DNA of 64,000 nt from Pectobacterium polaris (GTDB taxonomy: Bacteria > Pseudomonadota > Gammaproteobacteria > Enterobacterales > Enterobacteriaceae): NCBI RefSeq assembly GCF_002307355.1, contig NZ_CP017481.1, positions 3,596,001-3,660,000 on the forward strand, written 5' to 3'. This document shows positions 37,287-46,315 of this stretch, one piece after another. Every line of letters starts with the position of its first letter. Position 1 is the stretch's first letter. A model generated the notes under the pieces. The model did no database searches. It saw nothing but the letters and a program-made list of their open reading frames with translations, and was not told the DNA's origin. A program made the translations under genes and the position numbers.

Positions 37287-37832
37287 TTAACCGCGAACCG
37301 CATGATAACGGCGGGAAAAATACACCAGACCATCAGTGCTTTCGCCCTGCTTAATCGCTAACACCCGGCAAATAAAGATATCGTGCGTCGCCGCGCTCAC
37401 CACTTCTTCAACCAGGCAGTCAAACGCCACCAGCGCATCCCGCAACACCGGTGAGCCCGTGTGTAACACGTCCCACTCCGCCGCGGCAAACCGTTCTTCA
37501 GTAGAGGAGCGGCTGCCAAACAGCGTCGACAGCGTTTCATGATGGGCGGCCAGCGTATTGATGCACAAATGCGTATTCGCCTGAAACGTGGGATACACCG
37601 ACGACCCGCGATTCAGACACACCAGCAGCGTGCCGGGTGCATCACTGACGCTGGACACGGCGGATGCCGTAAATCCGGCCTTACCTGCCGGGCCATCCGT
37701 CGTAACGACATTGACCGCCGCGCTCAGCTTTGCCATCGCATCGCGAAACGCCTGCTGGTCAACGCTGGCAACCGCCGCAGAGAGAGCCGCGTCATTCGCG
37801 GTAACGAGTCGTTCAGCAACAAGATCAGACAT
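37287..37832 (-). CDS. Flavin reductase (FMN-binding, HpaC-like)
   Basis: 181 residues; AGGAAG before the ATG. Flavin-reductase fold: FRDAMAKLSAAVNVVTTDG, then GFTASAVSSVSDAPGTLLVCLN and a late HDIFICRVLAIKQG. It would supply reduced FMN to the two-component LLM monooxygenases nearby. It is divergent from the long-form LLM gene at 38152. Confidence 0.85.
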   Translation of the reverse strand: MSDLVAERLVTANDAALSAAVASVDQQAFRDAMAKLSAAVNVVTTDGPAGKAGFTASAVSSVSDAPGTLLVCLNRGSSVYPTFQANTHLCINTLAAHHETLSTLFGSRSSTEERFAAAEWDVLHTGSPVLRDALVAFDCLVEEVVSAATHDIFICRVLAIKQGESTDGLVYFSRRYHAVRG

Positions 37833-38151
37833 TACATGCTTCCTTTAAATACGGCGAGAGACACAATCATTAACATGATACTAACAAAATAAGCCGCATC
37901 ATCATCTGAAATTTTCAAATTTCATTATCCATTTTTGTTGTTTTACATCATGCCTCGCCTCATCAATAGTGAAAACACGCAGTTAACGCTCTATTAACCT
38001 TTCATTGAATACGTGAATGCCTATTGATGGCTTGTTAATTGATAGCCAGTTTATTGATGGACTGTTTTCACTTTCATGGAAGTACGACCAATTAAGAATA
38101 AACATATTCAACGAATAACAAGCACATTCAATTAATAAAAGGTTCTTGATA
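37833..38151. other. Divergent control region of the monooxygenase/transporter operon
   Basis: 319 bases between the flavin reductase and the rightward operon. It contains three 15-base tandem repeats (separate entry) and is otherwise AT-rich. Confidence 0.5.
38022..38066. repeat. Three tandem 15-bp repeats, candidate activator sites
   Basis: Units TATTGATGGCTTGTT, AATTGATAGCCAGTT, TATTGATGGACTGTT begin at 38022, 38037 and 38052. The core (T/A)ATTGAT(G/A)G and final GTT are shared. They end 85 bases before the operon start at 38152. The 15-base phase and promoter-distal position suggest binding sites for a regulator, not an enzyme-coding repeat. Confidence 0.6.
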
Positions 38152-39480
38152 ATGAGTAAACAAAAAACATCTTCAAACCGACAATTAAGACTGGGTTTAA
38201 TATTACAAGGCGCAGCAGGAAATATGTCCGCGTGGCGGCATAAAAACGTCGTACCCGACGCCAGCATTAATTTTGGTTTTGTTCTGGATGCGGTAAAAAA
38301 AGCCGAACAAGGGAAATTTGATTTTGTCTTCGTGGCCGACGGCCTGTATATCAATGAAAAATCGATCCCCCACTTTCTCAATCGTTTTGAGCCCCTGACG
38401 CTACTGTCTGCGCTGGCTACCGTCACCACCCACATTGGTCTGGTCGGCACGCTCTCGACGTCGTATTCCGAACCGTTTACCACCGCCCGGCAGTTCGCCA
38501 GCCTCGATCATCTGAGCAACGGTCGTGCAGGCTGGAACGTGGTGACATCGCCGCTGGAAGGATCGGCGAAAAACTTTTCCCGCGCGCAGCACCCGGAACA
38601 TGCGCTGCGCTACCGCATTGCCGATGAATTCCTTCAGGTGGCGAAAGGCCTGTGGGATTCCTGGGAAGACGATGCCTTTATTCGTGACAAAGCCAGTGGG
38701 CAGTTCTTCGATCCCGAAAAGCTACACACGCTGAACCATAAAGGGGAATTCTTCTCGGTACAGGGTCCGCTGAATATTGGCCGGTCCGCGCAGGGTCGCC
38801 CTATTGTGTTTCAGGCCGGCGCATCTGAAGACGGCCAAAAACTGGCTGCCAAACACGCCGACGCCATCTTCACTCATCAACACACGCTGGAAGAGTCGCA
38901 GCGTTATTACCGCGAGGTAAAACAGAAGTTGGAAGAAAACGGTCGCCGAGCCGATCAACTGCATGTTTTTCAGGGTGTCAGCGTAATTGTCGGCAACGAT
39001 GCGGAAGACGTAGAGCGTCAGTATCAGGAAACCGCACAGCTGGTCACGATTGAAGATGCTCTCAATTATCTGGGACGCTACTTTGAGCACTACGACTTCT
39101 CACAGCATCCGCTGGATGAATCCTTCCCTGATATCGGCGATCTGGGGAAAAACAGCTTCCGTAGCACCACCGATGAAATCAAACGCAACGCGCAGGAAAA
39201 AGGCTTAACGCTGCGTCAGGTCGCGCTGGAAGCAGCATCGCCGCGCCCCGTCTTCAGCGGCACGCCCGAACAGGTGGCGGATGGCTTGCAGCGTTGGTTT
39301 GAAAATGGTGCCGCCGACGGCTTCATCATTCAGGGCGGCACGCCGGATACGCTCAACCACTTTGTCGATCGCGTCGTTCCCCTACTGCAACAGCGTGGCC
39401 TGTTCCGTCAGGAATATCCCGGCTACACGCTGCGGGAAAATCTGGCGCTGGATTATCCGGTGAATCAATTCACGCGTTAA
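38152..39480 (+). CDS. FMN-dependent monooxygenase, NtaA/SnaA/DszA group (CmoJ/YtnJ-like)
   Basis: 442 residues from the ATG at 38152 (AAAGG upstream). Pieces typical of this group: [39 protein letters not shown], [14 protein letters not shown] and [10 protein letters not shown]. Length equals Bacillus YtnJ (CmoJ), the monooxygenase that cleaves the C-S bond of N-acetyl-S-alkylcysteines. It needs reduced flavin, available from the adjacent flavin reductase. First gene of the operon leading to two binding proteins, GNAT, permease and ATPase. Confidence 0.8.
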   Translation: MSKQKTSSNRQLRLGLILQGAAGNMSAWRHKNVVPDASINFGFVLDAVKKAEQGKFDFVFVADGLYINEKSIPHFLNRFEPLTLLSALATVTTHIGLVGTLSTSYSEPFTTARQFASLDHLSNGRAGWNVVTSPLEGSAKNFSRAQHPEHALRYRIADEFLQVAKGLWDSWEDDAFIRDKASGQFFDPEKLHTLNHKGEFFSVQGPLNIGRSAQGRPIVFQAGASEDGQKLAAKHADAIFTHQHTLEESQRYYREVKQKLEENGRRADQLHVFQGVSVIVGNDAEDVERQYQETAQLVTIEDALNYLGRYFEHYDFSQHPLDESFPDIGDLGKNSFRSTTDEIKRNAQEKGLTLRQVALEAASPRPVFSGTPEQVADGLQRWFENGAADGFIIQGGTPDTLNHFVDRVVPLLQQRGLFRQEYPGYTLRENLALDYPVNQFTR

Positions 39481-39502
39481 TTCACGCAACAGGAGATTCA
39501 CC

Positions 39503-40438
39503 GTGAAGCGTTCCCCTTTTATCACCGCTACCGGTCTGGCGACATTATTGAGCGCCACGCTGGTAACCCATGCGCAGGCGCAAGATACGGGATTTGTTAG
39601 CCGTATCGACTTGAAAGCCAACCAAACGCCTATTCGTACTGGGAAAAACGCTGAGGCTATCGCGCAGATCCCGGCTAATTTCAAATTCGTGACGCCGGGA
39701 AAGCTAACGATTGCCGTCTCGGCGCTCAGTTCACCGCCGCTGTCGCTGTTGGCTGACGATAACAAAACGCTTATCGGCAGCGATGCCGATATTGCGCGGC
39801 TGGTTGCCGACGGACTCGGGCTAGAGCTGAAGCTGGTGCCTGCCTCCTGGGAGGATTGGCCGCTGGGCATCACTGCGGGGAAATACGACGCCGCCATTTT
39901 TAATATCGCGGTGACAAAACTCCGCAAAGAGAAGTTCGACTTCGCCACGTATCGCATTGATACGCTCGGTTTCTACGTGAAATCGACCAGCAAGATTACG
40001 TCGATTAACAAGCCGGAGGATGTGGCCGGTCTGAAAGTGATCGTCGGTTCCGGCACCAATCAGGAAAACATTCTGCTGGGCTGGGATCGGCAAAACCGCG
40101 CTAACGGCCTTCCTCCCGTACAACCTGTTTACGTTACCGATGATGCCGCCGCCAACCTGAGCATTCAGTCCGGGCGCGTCGATGCGTTTTTCGGTCCGCA
40201 CTCCATCGGGGCGTATAAAGCGGCGCTGACGGGGAAAACGCGCATGGTGGGCAAAGGCCCAACGGTCGCTTACGTCGCGGTCACCACGCAGAGAGGTAAC
40301 GGTCTGGCCCAGCCCATCAGCACCGCCATCAATGGCGCGATCCACAACGGCAGCTATGCGCAAGTGCTGGATCGCTGGGGTGAAGACGATGAAAAAATCA
40401 TACAGTCCGTCGTGAATCCGCCGGGTATCGGCGATTGA
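39503..40438 (+). CDS. ABC substrate-binding protein, polar amino acid/cystine type (copy 1)
   Basis: 311 residues starting at GTG 39503 with CAGGAG upstream. Signal peptide ending THAQA. SBP_bac_3-type pattern: GKLTIAVSALSSPPLSLLAD, IGSDADIARLVADGLGLELK, WEDWPLGITAGKYDAAIFN. It is about 70-75% similar by eye to the next gene. This form matches TcyJ/TcyK, the two binding proteins of the Bacillus ytm operon. Likely periplasmic receptor for N-acetyl or S-alkyl cysteines. Confidence 0.8.
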   Translation: MKRSPFITATGLATLLSATLVTHAQAQDTGFVSRIDLKANQTPIRTGKNAEAIAQIPANFKFVTPGKLTIAVSALSSPPLSLLADDNKTLIGSDADIARLVADGLGLELKLVPASWEDWPLGITAGKYDAAIFNIAVTKLRKEKFDFATYRIDTLGFYVKSTSKITSINKPEDVAGLKVIVGSGTNQENILLGWDRQNRANGLPPVQPVYVTDDAAANLSIQSGRVDAFFGPHSIGAYKAALTGKTRMVGKGPTVAYVAVTTQRGNGLAQPISTAINGAIHNGSYAQVLDRWGEDDEKIIQSVVNPPGIGD

Positions 40439-40511
40439 GTAAAAACAGTACACCATAAAGTGACAACGTCACTAAAACCATTATAAATAGTCACCTGCAA
40501 GGGAAAAACAA

Positions 40512-41483
40512 ATGCAAAAAGAGATCGCCTATTCATCCAAGACACACCGTGTACGTCCCTCACTGCTGACAAGGCTACTGACGGGATCGCTGCTGCTCGG
40601 ATCGCTGTCCGTCACGACTGGCGCACAGGCCGCCATCGATCTGAAAGCCAATCAGCAGCCGATCCATGCTCCGAAAAACGCAGAAGCTATCACACAGATT
40701 CCGGCTGACTTTACCTTCGTCACGCCGGGTAAATTCACCGTGGCGATTGCCGCGCTGGGGTCGTCACCGCCGCTGGCGTTTCTGGCCGACGACAACAAAA
40801 CCGTGGTAGGCAGCGAGCCGGATATCGCCCGACTGGTGGCCGACAGCCTCGGTCTGGAACTCAATATTGTTCCAACCTCGTGGGAAGACTGGCCACTCGG
40901 CGTCGCTTCCGGCAAGTATGACGCCGCCATCATCAACATTACCGTCACCAAAACGCGCAAGGAAAAGTTCGATTTCGCCACCTACCGCATCGACTCGCTC
41001 GGCTTCTATGTGAAATCCACCAGTAAAATTCAGTCCATCAAGGAAGCGAAGGACATCGCTGGACTGAAGATTATTGTCGGCTCCGGCACCAATCAGGAAG
41101 CGGTGCTGCTGGCGTGGGATAAGCAGAATCGCGCTAGCGGCCTGCCCGCCTTTCAGCCGATTTATGTCACGGACGATGCGGCGGCCAACCTGAGTCTGCA
41201 ATCCGGTCGTTCCGATGCCTATTTCGGCCCGAACGTCATCGGTGCCTACAAAGCGGAGCTGACCGGCAAGGTTAAGCATGTCGGTACGGTCAACGGCGGC
41301 TACCCCAACGTCGCGCATATCGCGGTCACCACACGCAAAGGCAGCGGGCTGGTGCAGCCGATTAATACCGCGCTGAACGGCGTAATTAAAAGCGGTGAGT
41401 ACGACAAGGTGCTGAACCGCTGGGGAGAAAGCATCGAACGTATTGACCGTTCAGAAATCAATCCGCCGGGACTGGGCGACTAA
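40512..41483 (+). CDS. ABC substrate-binding protein, polar amino acid/cystine type (copy 2)
   Basis: 323 residues. Signal peptide ending GAQA. Paralog of the gene just upstream: shared blocks include IDLKANQQPIHAPKNAEAI, WEDWPLGVASGKYDAAI and the C-terminal NPPGLGD. Clear tandem duplication with divergence; two receptors could widen the substrate range of one permease. Confidence 0.8.
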   Translation: MQKEIAYSSKTHRVRPSLLTRLLTGSLLLGSLSVTTGAQAAIDLKANQQPIHAPKNAEAITQIPADFTFVTPGKFTVAIAALGSSPPLAFLADDNKTVVGSEPDIARLVADSLGLELNIVPTSWEDWPLGVASGKYDAAIINITVTKTRKEKFDFATYRIDSLGFYVKSTSKIQSIKEAKDIAGLKIIVGSGTNQEAVLLAWDKQNRASGLPAFQPIYVTDDAAANLSLQSGRSDAYFGPNVIGAYKAELTGKVKHVGTVNGGYPNVAHIAVTTRKGSGLVQPINTALNGVIKSGEYDKVLNRWGESIERIDRSEINPPGLGD

Positions 41484-41558
41484 TACCGCCGATGGCTATC
41501 GGGACGCCACGCAATGGTTACCGATAGCTCGAATACGCTAACGAATCAGGAGCATCCC

Positions 41559-42113
41559 ATGTCCGACGACATCTTCATTGTGACCCAGCCCGAGGACCCT
41601 ATCGTGGCCCCCATTATCGACGGCCTGTTCGCGGAATATGAACAACGCTATGGCGACTTTTTTGGTGAGCGGGAAAACGATCCGCCAGGAATCTACCAGC
41701 AGCCGCACGGCATCTTTATTGCGCTGCTGCGTCGGGGCGTACCGATTGCCACCGGCGCGTTTAAACGCTACGACAGCACCACCGCCGAGATTAAACGGGT
41801 ATGGACGGATCATTCGCTGCGTCGTCAGGGGCTGGCAGGAAAAGTGATGCAGGAGCTGGAGCAGCACGCCCGTCGGTTAGGCTATCAGCACTTTTTCCTG
41901 ACCACGGGTTTCCGTCAGCCAGAAGCGGTGAACCTCTATCTGACCCACGGCTATACGCCTCAGTTCGATATCAGCGTCGATCCCGCGACCTACAGCATTC
42001 CGCCTTACGATGGACGGCTGCCGTTCAAGAAAGCGCTATTTGACGTCGCAGCGCCTCAGACTGCCCGCCAAACGGAAGTCGATCTTATCGCTCGCCATTT
42101 GAAAGTGTGTTGA
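41559..42113 (+). CDS. GNAT N-acetyltransferase (SnaA-like)
   Basis: 184 residues from the ATG at 41559 (CAGGAG upstream; the longer frame adds 15). GNAT acetyl-CoA-binding region: KRVWTDHSLRRQGLAGKVMQ (the RxxGxA loop). Then the QHFFLTTGFRQPEAVNLYL end strand. In the salvage pathway a GNAT enzyme N-acetylates the S-alkylcysteine before oxidation; the position inside this transport operon supports that role. Confidence 0.75.
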   Translation: MSDDIFIVTQPEDPIVAPIIDGLFAEYEQRYGDFFGERENDPPGIYQQPHGIFIALLRRGVPIATGAFKRYDSTTAEIKRVWTDHSLRRQGLAGKVMQELEQHARRLGYQHFFLTTGFRQPEAVNLYLTHGYTPQFDISVDPATYSIPPYDGRLPFKKALFDVAAPQTARQTEVDLIARHLKVC

Positions 42114-42195
42114 CCCCAGCACACCGAGACTCACCCTGTGCGGTGATTAAAAGCAAAAGGACGTTTTTCAGAATCACCTTCAAAGGGTATCGATT

Positions 42196-43137
42196 ATGAC
42201 GCAATCTCTACACACATCTCAGCAAGCACCGCTGGGACAAACGCAGGAACCGCCGTTGCACGTTGTGCCCGCGCGTTATCCCTTTCGTATTGCCGGGGCA
42301 CTATTTTCCCTGTTTATTTTTGCTGGGGTGATTCAGTCAATCGCACTGAACCCGCGCTGGGAATGGGCGGTCTTTGCCGAGTGGTTTTTTAATCCGGTCA
42401 TTCTCGCCGGACTGGGGCAAACGCTGCTGTTGACCGCGTTGGGCACGCTATTCAGCATTATTTTCGGCACCGCGCTGGCGCTGGCCCGGCTTTCGCCGTC
42501 TTATCTGCTGTCCACCCTGTCGTGGCTCTATATCTGGCTATTTCGGTCCCTGCCGCTGATTCTGGTGCTGATCATTCTCTACAATTTCTCGTATCTCTAT
42601 GACGAGCTGGCGCTGGGAATTCCGTTTACCTCTGTTGTCTTCCTACGCTATCCGACCATCGATTTACTGGATCAGTTTTCCGTCGCGGTGCTTGGCCTGA
42701 CGCTGGTGCAGTCCGCCTATACCGCAGAGATTATTCGCGGCGGTATTCTTGGTGTGGATGCTGGGCAGTTTGAAGCCTCCGCCGCACTCGGTCTGCCCGG
42801 CGGTCGCCGTACGGTACGCATCATTCTGCCGCAGGCGCTGCGTTCGATTCTGCCGACCGGTTTCAACGAGATCATCAGTCTGGCAAAAGGTACGTCGATC
42901 GTTTACGTGCTGGCGCTGCCAGAGCTGTTTTACACCGTTCAGGTCATCTACAACCGTACGCAGCAGGTTATTCCGCTGCTGATGGTCGCCACCATTTGGT
43001 ATCTGCTGATCACCACGGTGCTATCCGTCGTCCAATACTACGTGGAACGCTATGTGTCCCGCGGTGCCGTGCGTGAAATGCCACCCACACCACGCCAGAG
43101 ACTCGTCCGTTTCCTCACGCGCAAGCGCGCACGTTAA
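42196..43137 (+). CDS. ABC transporter permease, polar amino acid type
   Basis: 313 residues. About six membrane segments after a soluble ~30-residue N-terminus. HisM-type pattern: GLGQTLLLTALGTLFSIIFG at the first core helix and the EAA loop EASAALGLPGGRRTVRIILPQ, which docks the ATPase. One permease gene only, so it acts as a homodimer. Substrate inferred from the binding proteins. Confidence 0.85.
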   Translation: MTQSLHTSQQAPLGQTQEPPLHVVPARYPFRIAGALFSLFIFAGVIQSIALNPRWEWAVFAEWFFNPVILAGLGQTLLLTALGTLFSIIFGTALALARLSPSYLLSTLSWLYIWLFRSLPLILVLIILYNFSYLYDELALGIPFTSVVFLRYPTIDLLDQFSVAVLGLTLVQSAYTAEIIRGGILGVDAGQFEASAALGLPGGRRTVRIILPQALRSILPTGFNEIISLAKGTSIVYVLALPELFYTVQVIYNRTQQVIPLLMVATIWYLLITTVLSVVQYYVERYVSRGAVREMPPTPRQRLVRFLTRKRAR

Positions 43138-43161
43138 TCTACCCGATTCTGGAGAGTCACT

Positions 43162-43986
43162 ATGTCTGAAGCTATCGACTACTTTGCTCACGCGCGCACC
43201 ACCGCCCAGCCACAGGCAGAAAGCGCCCGTGGGCTGATTGAGATCCGCAACGTGGCGAAACATTTTGGTCAGCACAAAGCGCTGGAGGATATCAATCTGA
43301 CGCTGGCACCCGGTTCTGTCACGGTGATTCTGGGGCCGTCCGGTTCGGGAAAATCCACGCTGTTGCGTACCATTAATCACCTTGAGCGCGTGGATGAAGG
43401 CTTTATCCGCATCGACGGCGACTACATCGGCTATCGGCGCAAAGGGAATACGCTCTATGAATTGAAAGAAAAGGAAGTACTACGCCAGCGCATCAACGTC
43501 GGGTATGTGTTCCAGAATTTCAATCTGTTCCCGCACCTTTCCGTGTTGGAAAACATCATTGAAGCCCCGTTGGCGCATAAGCTTTATTCGCGTCAGGAAG
43601 CCGAAGACATCGCCTTTACCCTGCTGGAAAGCGTCGGCCTGCGCCATAAAGCGCAGTCTTATCCCCGTCACCTGTCTGGCGGCCAGCAGCAGCGTGTCGC
43701 CATCGCCCGCGCGCTGGCGCTTAAGCCGAAAGTGATGCTGTTTGATGAACCGACGTCCGCGCTCGATCCCGAGCTGGTTGGGGAAGTGCTGGACGTGATC
43801 AAGTCGCTCGCCCGCTCTGGCGTAACGCTGGTCGTCGTCACACATGAAATCGGCTTTGCACGTGAAGTGGCCGACCGCGTGGTGTTCATGGTGGACGGGA
43901 AAATCGTCGAAAGCGGGGATTCCTGGCAGGTACTGAACCATCCCCGTCACCCGAGAACGATCAACTTTTTGAATAAGGTGCTGTGA
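43162..43986 (+). CDS. ABC transporter ATP-binding protein, polar amino acid type
   Basis: 274 residues. Walker [10 protein letters not shown] at ~65-73, Q-loop [12 protein letters not shown], signature [15 protein letters not shown], Walker [15 protein letters not shown] and switch His in THEIGFA. About 25 extra N-terminal residues before the conserved core. Last gene of the operon; a strong hairpin follows. Confidence 0.9.
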   Translation: MSEAIDYFAHARTTAQPQAESARGLIEIRNVAKHFGQHKALEDINLTLAPGSVTVILGPSGSGKSTLLRTINHLERVDEGFIRIDGDYIGYRRKGNTLYELKEKEVLRQRINVGYVFQNFNLFPHLSVLENIIEAPLAHKLYSRQEAEDIAFTLLESVGLRHKAQSYPRHLSGGQQQRVAIARALALKPKVMLFDEPTSALDPELVGEVLDVIKSLARSGVTLVVVTHEIGFAREVADRVVFMVDGKIVESGDSWQVLNHPRHPRTINFLNKVL

Positions 43987-44020
43987 GGAAAAGAGAAGGT
44001 AAGTTATCGATTACATATGA

Positions 44021-44047
44021 ATCAGGCTCGCTACGAGTGAGCCTGAT
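44021..44047. terminator. Hairpin after the amino-acid ABC operon
   Basis: ATCAGGCTC pairs perfectly with GAGCCTGAT over a 9-base loop, between the convergent ATPase and hypothetical genes. Confidence 0.65.
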
Positions 44048-44065
44048 GAGATCGGGCGTAAATGA

Positions 44066-44515
44066 TTATTTTGCTGGCAATGGCTCAGCATACGGACTGC
44101 TGTAAACCTGAACCATCACGCTTTTATCTGTATCAAACGTCGCCACCGTCACAACGTCATGAGTGCCCGCCGCTCGCCAACATTCAGCCTCAACATCGCA
44201 ATGATCCTGTTTCTCATAACCCATCGACGTCAGATAGGTGTGAACCTTGCTGGTATCGCCAGTGCCATAGAAGTTCACCGTCCAGACTTTAGCTTCCGGC
44301 CCCGTTACGTTCGAAAAATTGAAGTCATAGAGAGCGGTAATACGCGGCATGTTTTTCAGAATATCGGGGCTATAGAACGCATATTCCCTTTCATCCTGTT
44401 CGGTATAATGTGCGCTACTGGCAAAATCCATTTTGATATACGGCCATAGAGAACCACCCACAACAGCAATAGCGATGATGCCGATAACAGCAAAAGTTTT
44501 CAGCAGTTTACTCAT
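44066..44515 (-). CDS. Membrane-anchored protein of unknown function
   Basis: 149 residues. One N-terminal membrane segment (TFAVIGIIAIAVVGGSLWPYI) then a periplasmic domain with two Cys (HCDVEAECW). No family recognised. Monocistronic. Confidence 0.55.
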   Translation of the reverse strand: MSKLLKTFAVIGIIAIAVVGGSLWPYIKMDFASSAHYTEQDEREYAFYSPDILKNMPRITALYDFNFSNVTGPEAKVWTVNFYGTGDTSKVHTYLTSMGYEKQDHCDVEAECWRAAGTHDVVTVATFDTDKSVMVQVYSSPYAEPLPAK

Positions 44516-44577
44516 CCTTAAGTTCCCTTTCCTTTTAGCTGAAGATAAACAATGAATTATCTTCTTAAGACGGTATT

Positions 44578-44706
44578 TTACACAATTTGCTCAAGCAGTA
44601 GAATCGCCATGTCACTACCCTGCGCCTGTTGGCGAATCGCCGAGCCGATCTCTTTAATTACTGACGGCTGTATTCCTTCTGTTGGTTCATCCAGAAACAA
44701 CAATTT
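44578..44706 (-). pseudogene. Fragment duplicated from urtE
   Basis: The peptide LFLDEPTEGIQPSVIKEIGS then AIRQQAQGSDMAILLLEQ copies the Walker B region of UrtE (LILDEPTEGIQPSVIKEIGA, coded at about 45740-45866). At DNA level the two stretches are roughly three-quarters identical over ~127 bases. Nothing before or after matches. It is an old partial duplication of a gene located 1.1 kb to the right. The remaining AT-rich bases to 44971 hold nothing identified. Confidence 0.75.
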
Positions 44707-44971
44707 TTTGAACGCAGCATTATGCTTAATACAGTATAAATTTATTGAATAATAAATTCCAAAAAACAAACTTTAGGAAATTACAAACAACCAATAGGCA
44801 CAAAATTATATTTGGAGAAATAAATTGATTGATAGGTTAAAACATTGACGCTTTTCTAATTTTTATAGTTTAAGATAATGGCGGTTTTTAATGGACCGAT
44901 TTATTGATTATTACATGCATTGTAAGGCTGTATTAATTTACCAATAAATTACTTTTTCAGGAGATTTACTC

Positions 44972-45367
44972 ATGCGCAAGACATCCATCAGCATGTTCAT
45001 GCTGGCATTTTTTTCTTTCGCTGCGGAAGCCGCAACAGATATAACGATTGATTCTCAAAGAAATTGTTTGAGCGCTCCGTTTACTGACACGTTAACAGGC
45101 ACCCCCGTGAAGTTTAATTTAGATCAAGGGAGATATGTTGTTTCTCTCGTTTCTAATACTATGAATTGCATGGGAGCCTCTAATAGTTGCATTATCGATA
45201 GTGTTATGTTGCAAGGTGGGTTTAAAAATGCACGCTGGGGAGTTTCTGTGACCAGCAGTCCGACGGTTGTCGATACAACAACATCGCAGTTTGTAGCCTA
45301 TATCGTTGACGATAATTGTAATGACAATGCCGGCAAGGCAACATTGTTAATCCAAAAAGCAGAATAA
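44972..45367 (+). CDS. Small secreted protein with four cysteines, unknown function
   Basis: 131 residues; AGGAG before the ATG. Signal peptide ending AEAA, cleaved to a mature ~111-residue domain with Cys in RNCLS, MNCMG, NSCII and DNCND, enough for two disulfides. The sequence is strand-rich and Gly/Ser/Thr-rich, like a small lectin or carbohydrate-binding beta domain, but I cannot name the family. AT-rich on both sides. Confidence 0.6.
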   Translation: MRKTSISMFMLAFFSFAAEAATDITIDSQRNCLSAPFTDTLTGTPVKFNLDQGRYVVSLVSNTMNCMGASNSCIIDSVMLQGGFKNARWGVSVTSSPTVVDTTTSQFVAYIVDDNCNDNAGKATLLIQKAE

Positions 45368-45615
45368 CGAACTTTCAGTCAACTTAATTTTCGAATTTGG
45401 ATTTAATTTTAAACATCAAGACTCAATTTTCACTTTACATCCTAAGTGATTCGAAAATCTGGACAGCACGTTAACGTTACGGATAACGAAATAATTATCG
45501 CGCTAGCAATATGTCTGCTATATAAAATTAGGCTGCCGCTCCTCATTATGTAATATTGAAAATATGTGGATGCAGCCTATCTCCAACTCCAGAATGAAAT
45601 AATAAGTAACACGTA

Positions 45616-46314
45616 TTAAATCGCGACCAGCCCCCGTACGCCGTCTTGTTCCATCGTGTCTCCCCGTCCACGCTGTATGATTTCCCCACGGGACATCACC
45701 AGATAGCTGTCGGCCAGTTCGGCGGCGAAGTCGTAAAATTGTTCGACCAGCAGAATCGCCATGTCGCCACGCTGTGCCAGTTGGCGGATGACTGCGCCGA
45801 TCTCTTTGATCACCGACGGCTGTATGCCTTCTGTCGGCTCATCCAGAATCAGCAACTGCGGTTTGCAGGCCAGCGCACGTCCAATCGCCAGCTGTTGCTG
45901 CTGCCCACCAGACAAATCGCCGCCGCGCCGCTGTTTCATTTCATCCAGCACAGGGAAAAGCTGGTAGATCTCATCCGGCACCTGCCGCGCCTGTTTGCCC
46001 GGAAAGCGCGACAGCCCCATCAGCAGATTCTCTTCTACCGTCAGATGAGGGAAAATCTCCCGTCCCTGTGGCACGTAGGCAATGCCAGACTGCACACGCT
46101 GATAGGGTTTACGCGAGTTAATCGCTTCCCCCTGCCAGCGAATCGTGCCGGACTTCGCCGGAATCAGCCCCATCAGGCATTTCAGCAGCGTGGTTTTTCC
46201 CACGCCGTTGCGCCCTAACAAGCAGGTAATTTCGCCGGGTTTTACCTCAAACGACAGGCCGCGCAGAATGTGGCTGCCGCCGTAATATTGATTCAGTTCA
46301 GCAATCTCTAACAT
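45616..46314 (-). CDS. urtE: Urea ABC transporter ATP-binding protein UrtE
   Basis: 232 residues from the ATG at 46314 (MLEIAELNQYYGGSH); the longer frame overlaps urtD needlessly. LivF-type ATPase: Walker A GRNGVGKTT, signature LSGGQQQQLAIGRAL, Walker B LLILDEPTEGIQPS. The Gly-Ile-Gln-Pro after DEPTE is typical of UrtE. Last gene of the operon. Confidence 0.9.
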   Translation of the reverse strand: MLEIAELNQYYGGSHILRGLSFEVKPGEITCLLGRNGVGKTTLLKCLMGLIPAKSGTIRWQGEAINSRKPYQRVQSGIAYVPQGREIFPHLTVEENLLMGLSRFPGKQARQVPDEIYQLFPVLDEMKQRRGGDLSGGQQQQLAIGRALACKPQLLILDEPTEGIQPSVIKEIGAVIRQLAQRGDMAILLVEQFYDFAAELADSYLVMSRGEIIQRGRGDTMEQDGVRGLVAI

Positions 46315-46315
46315 G

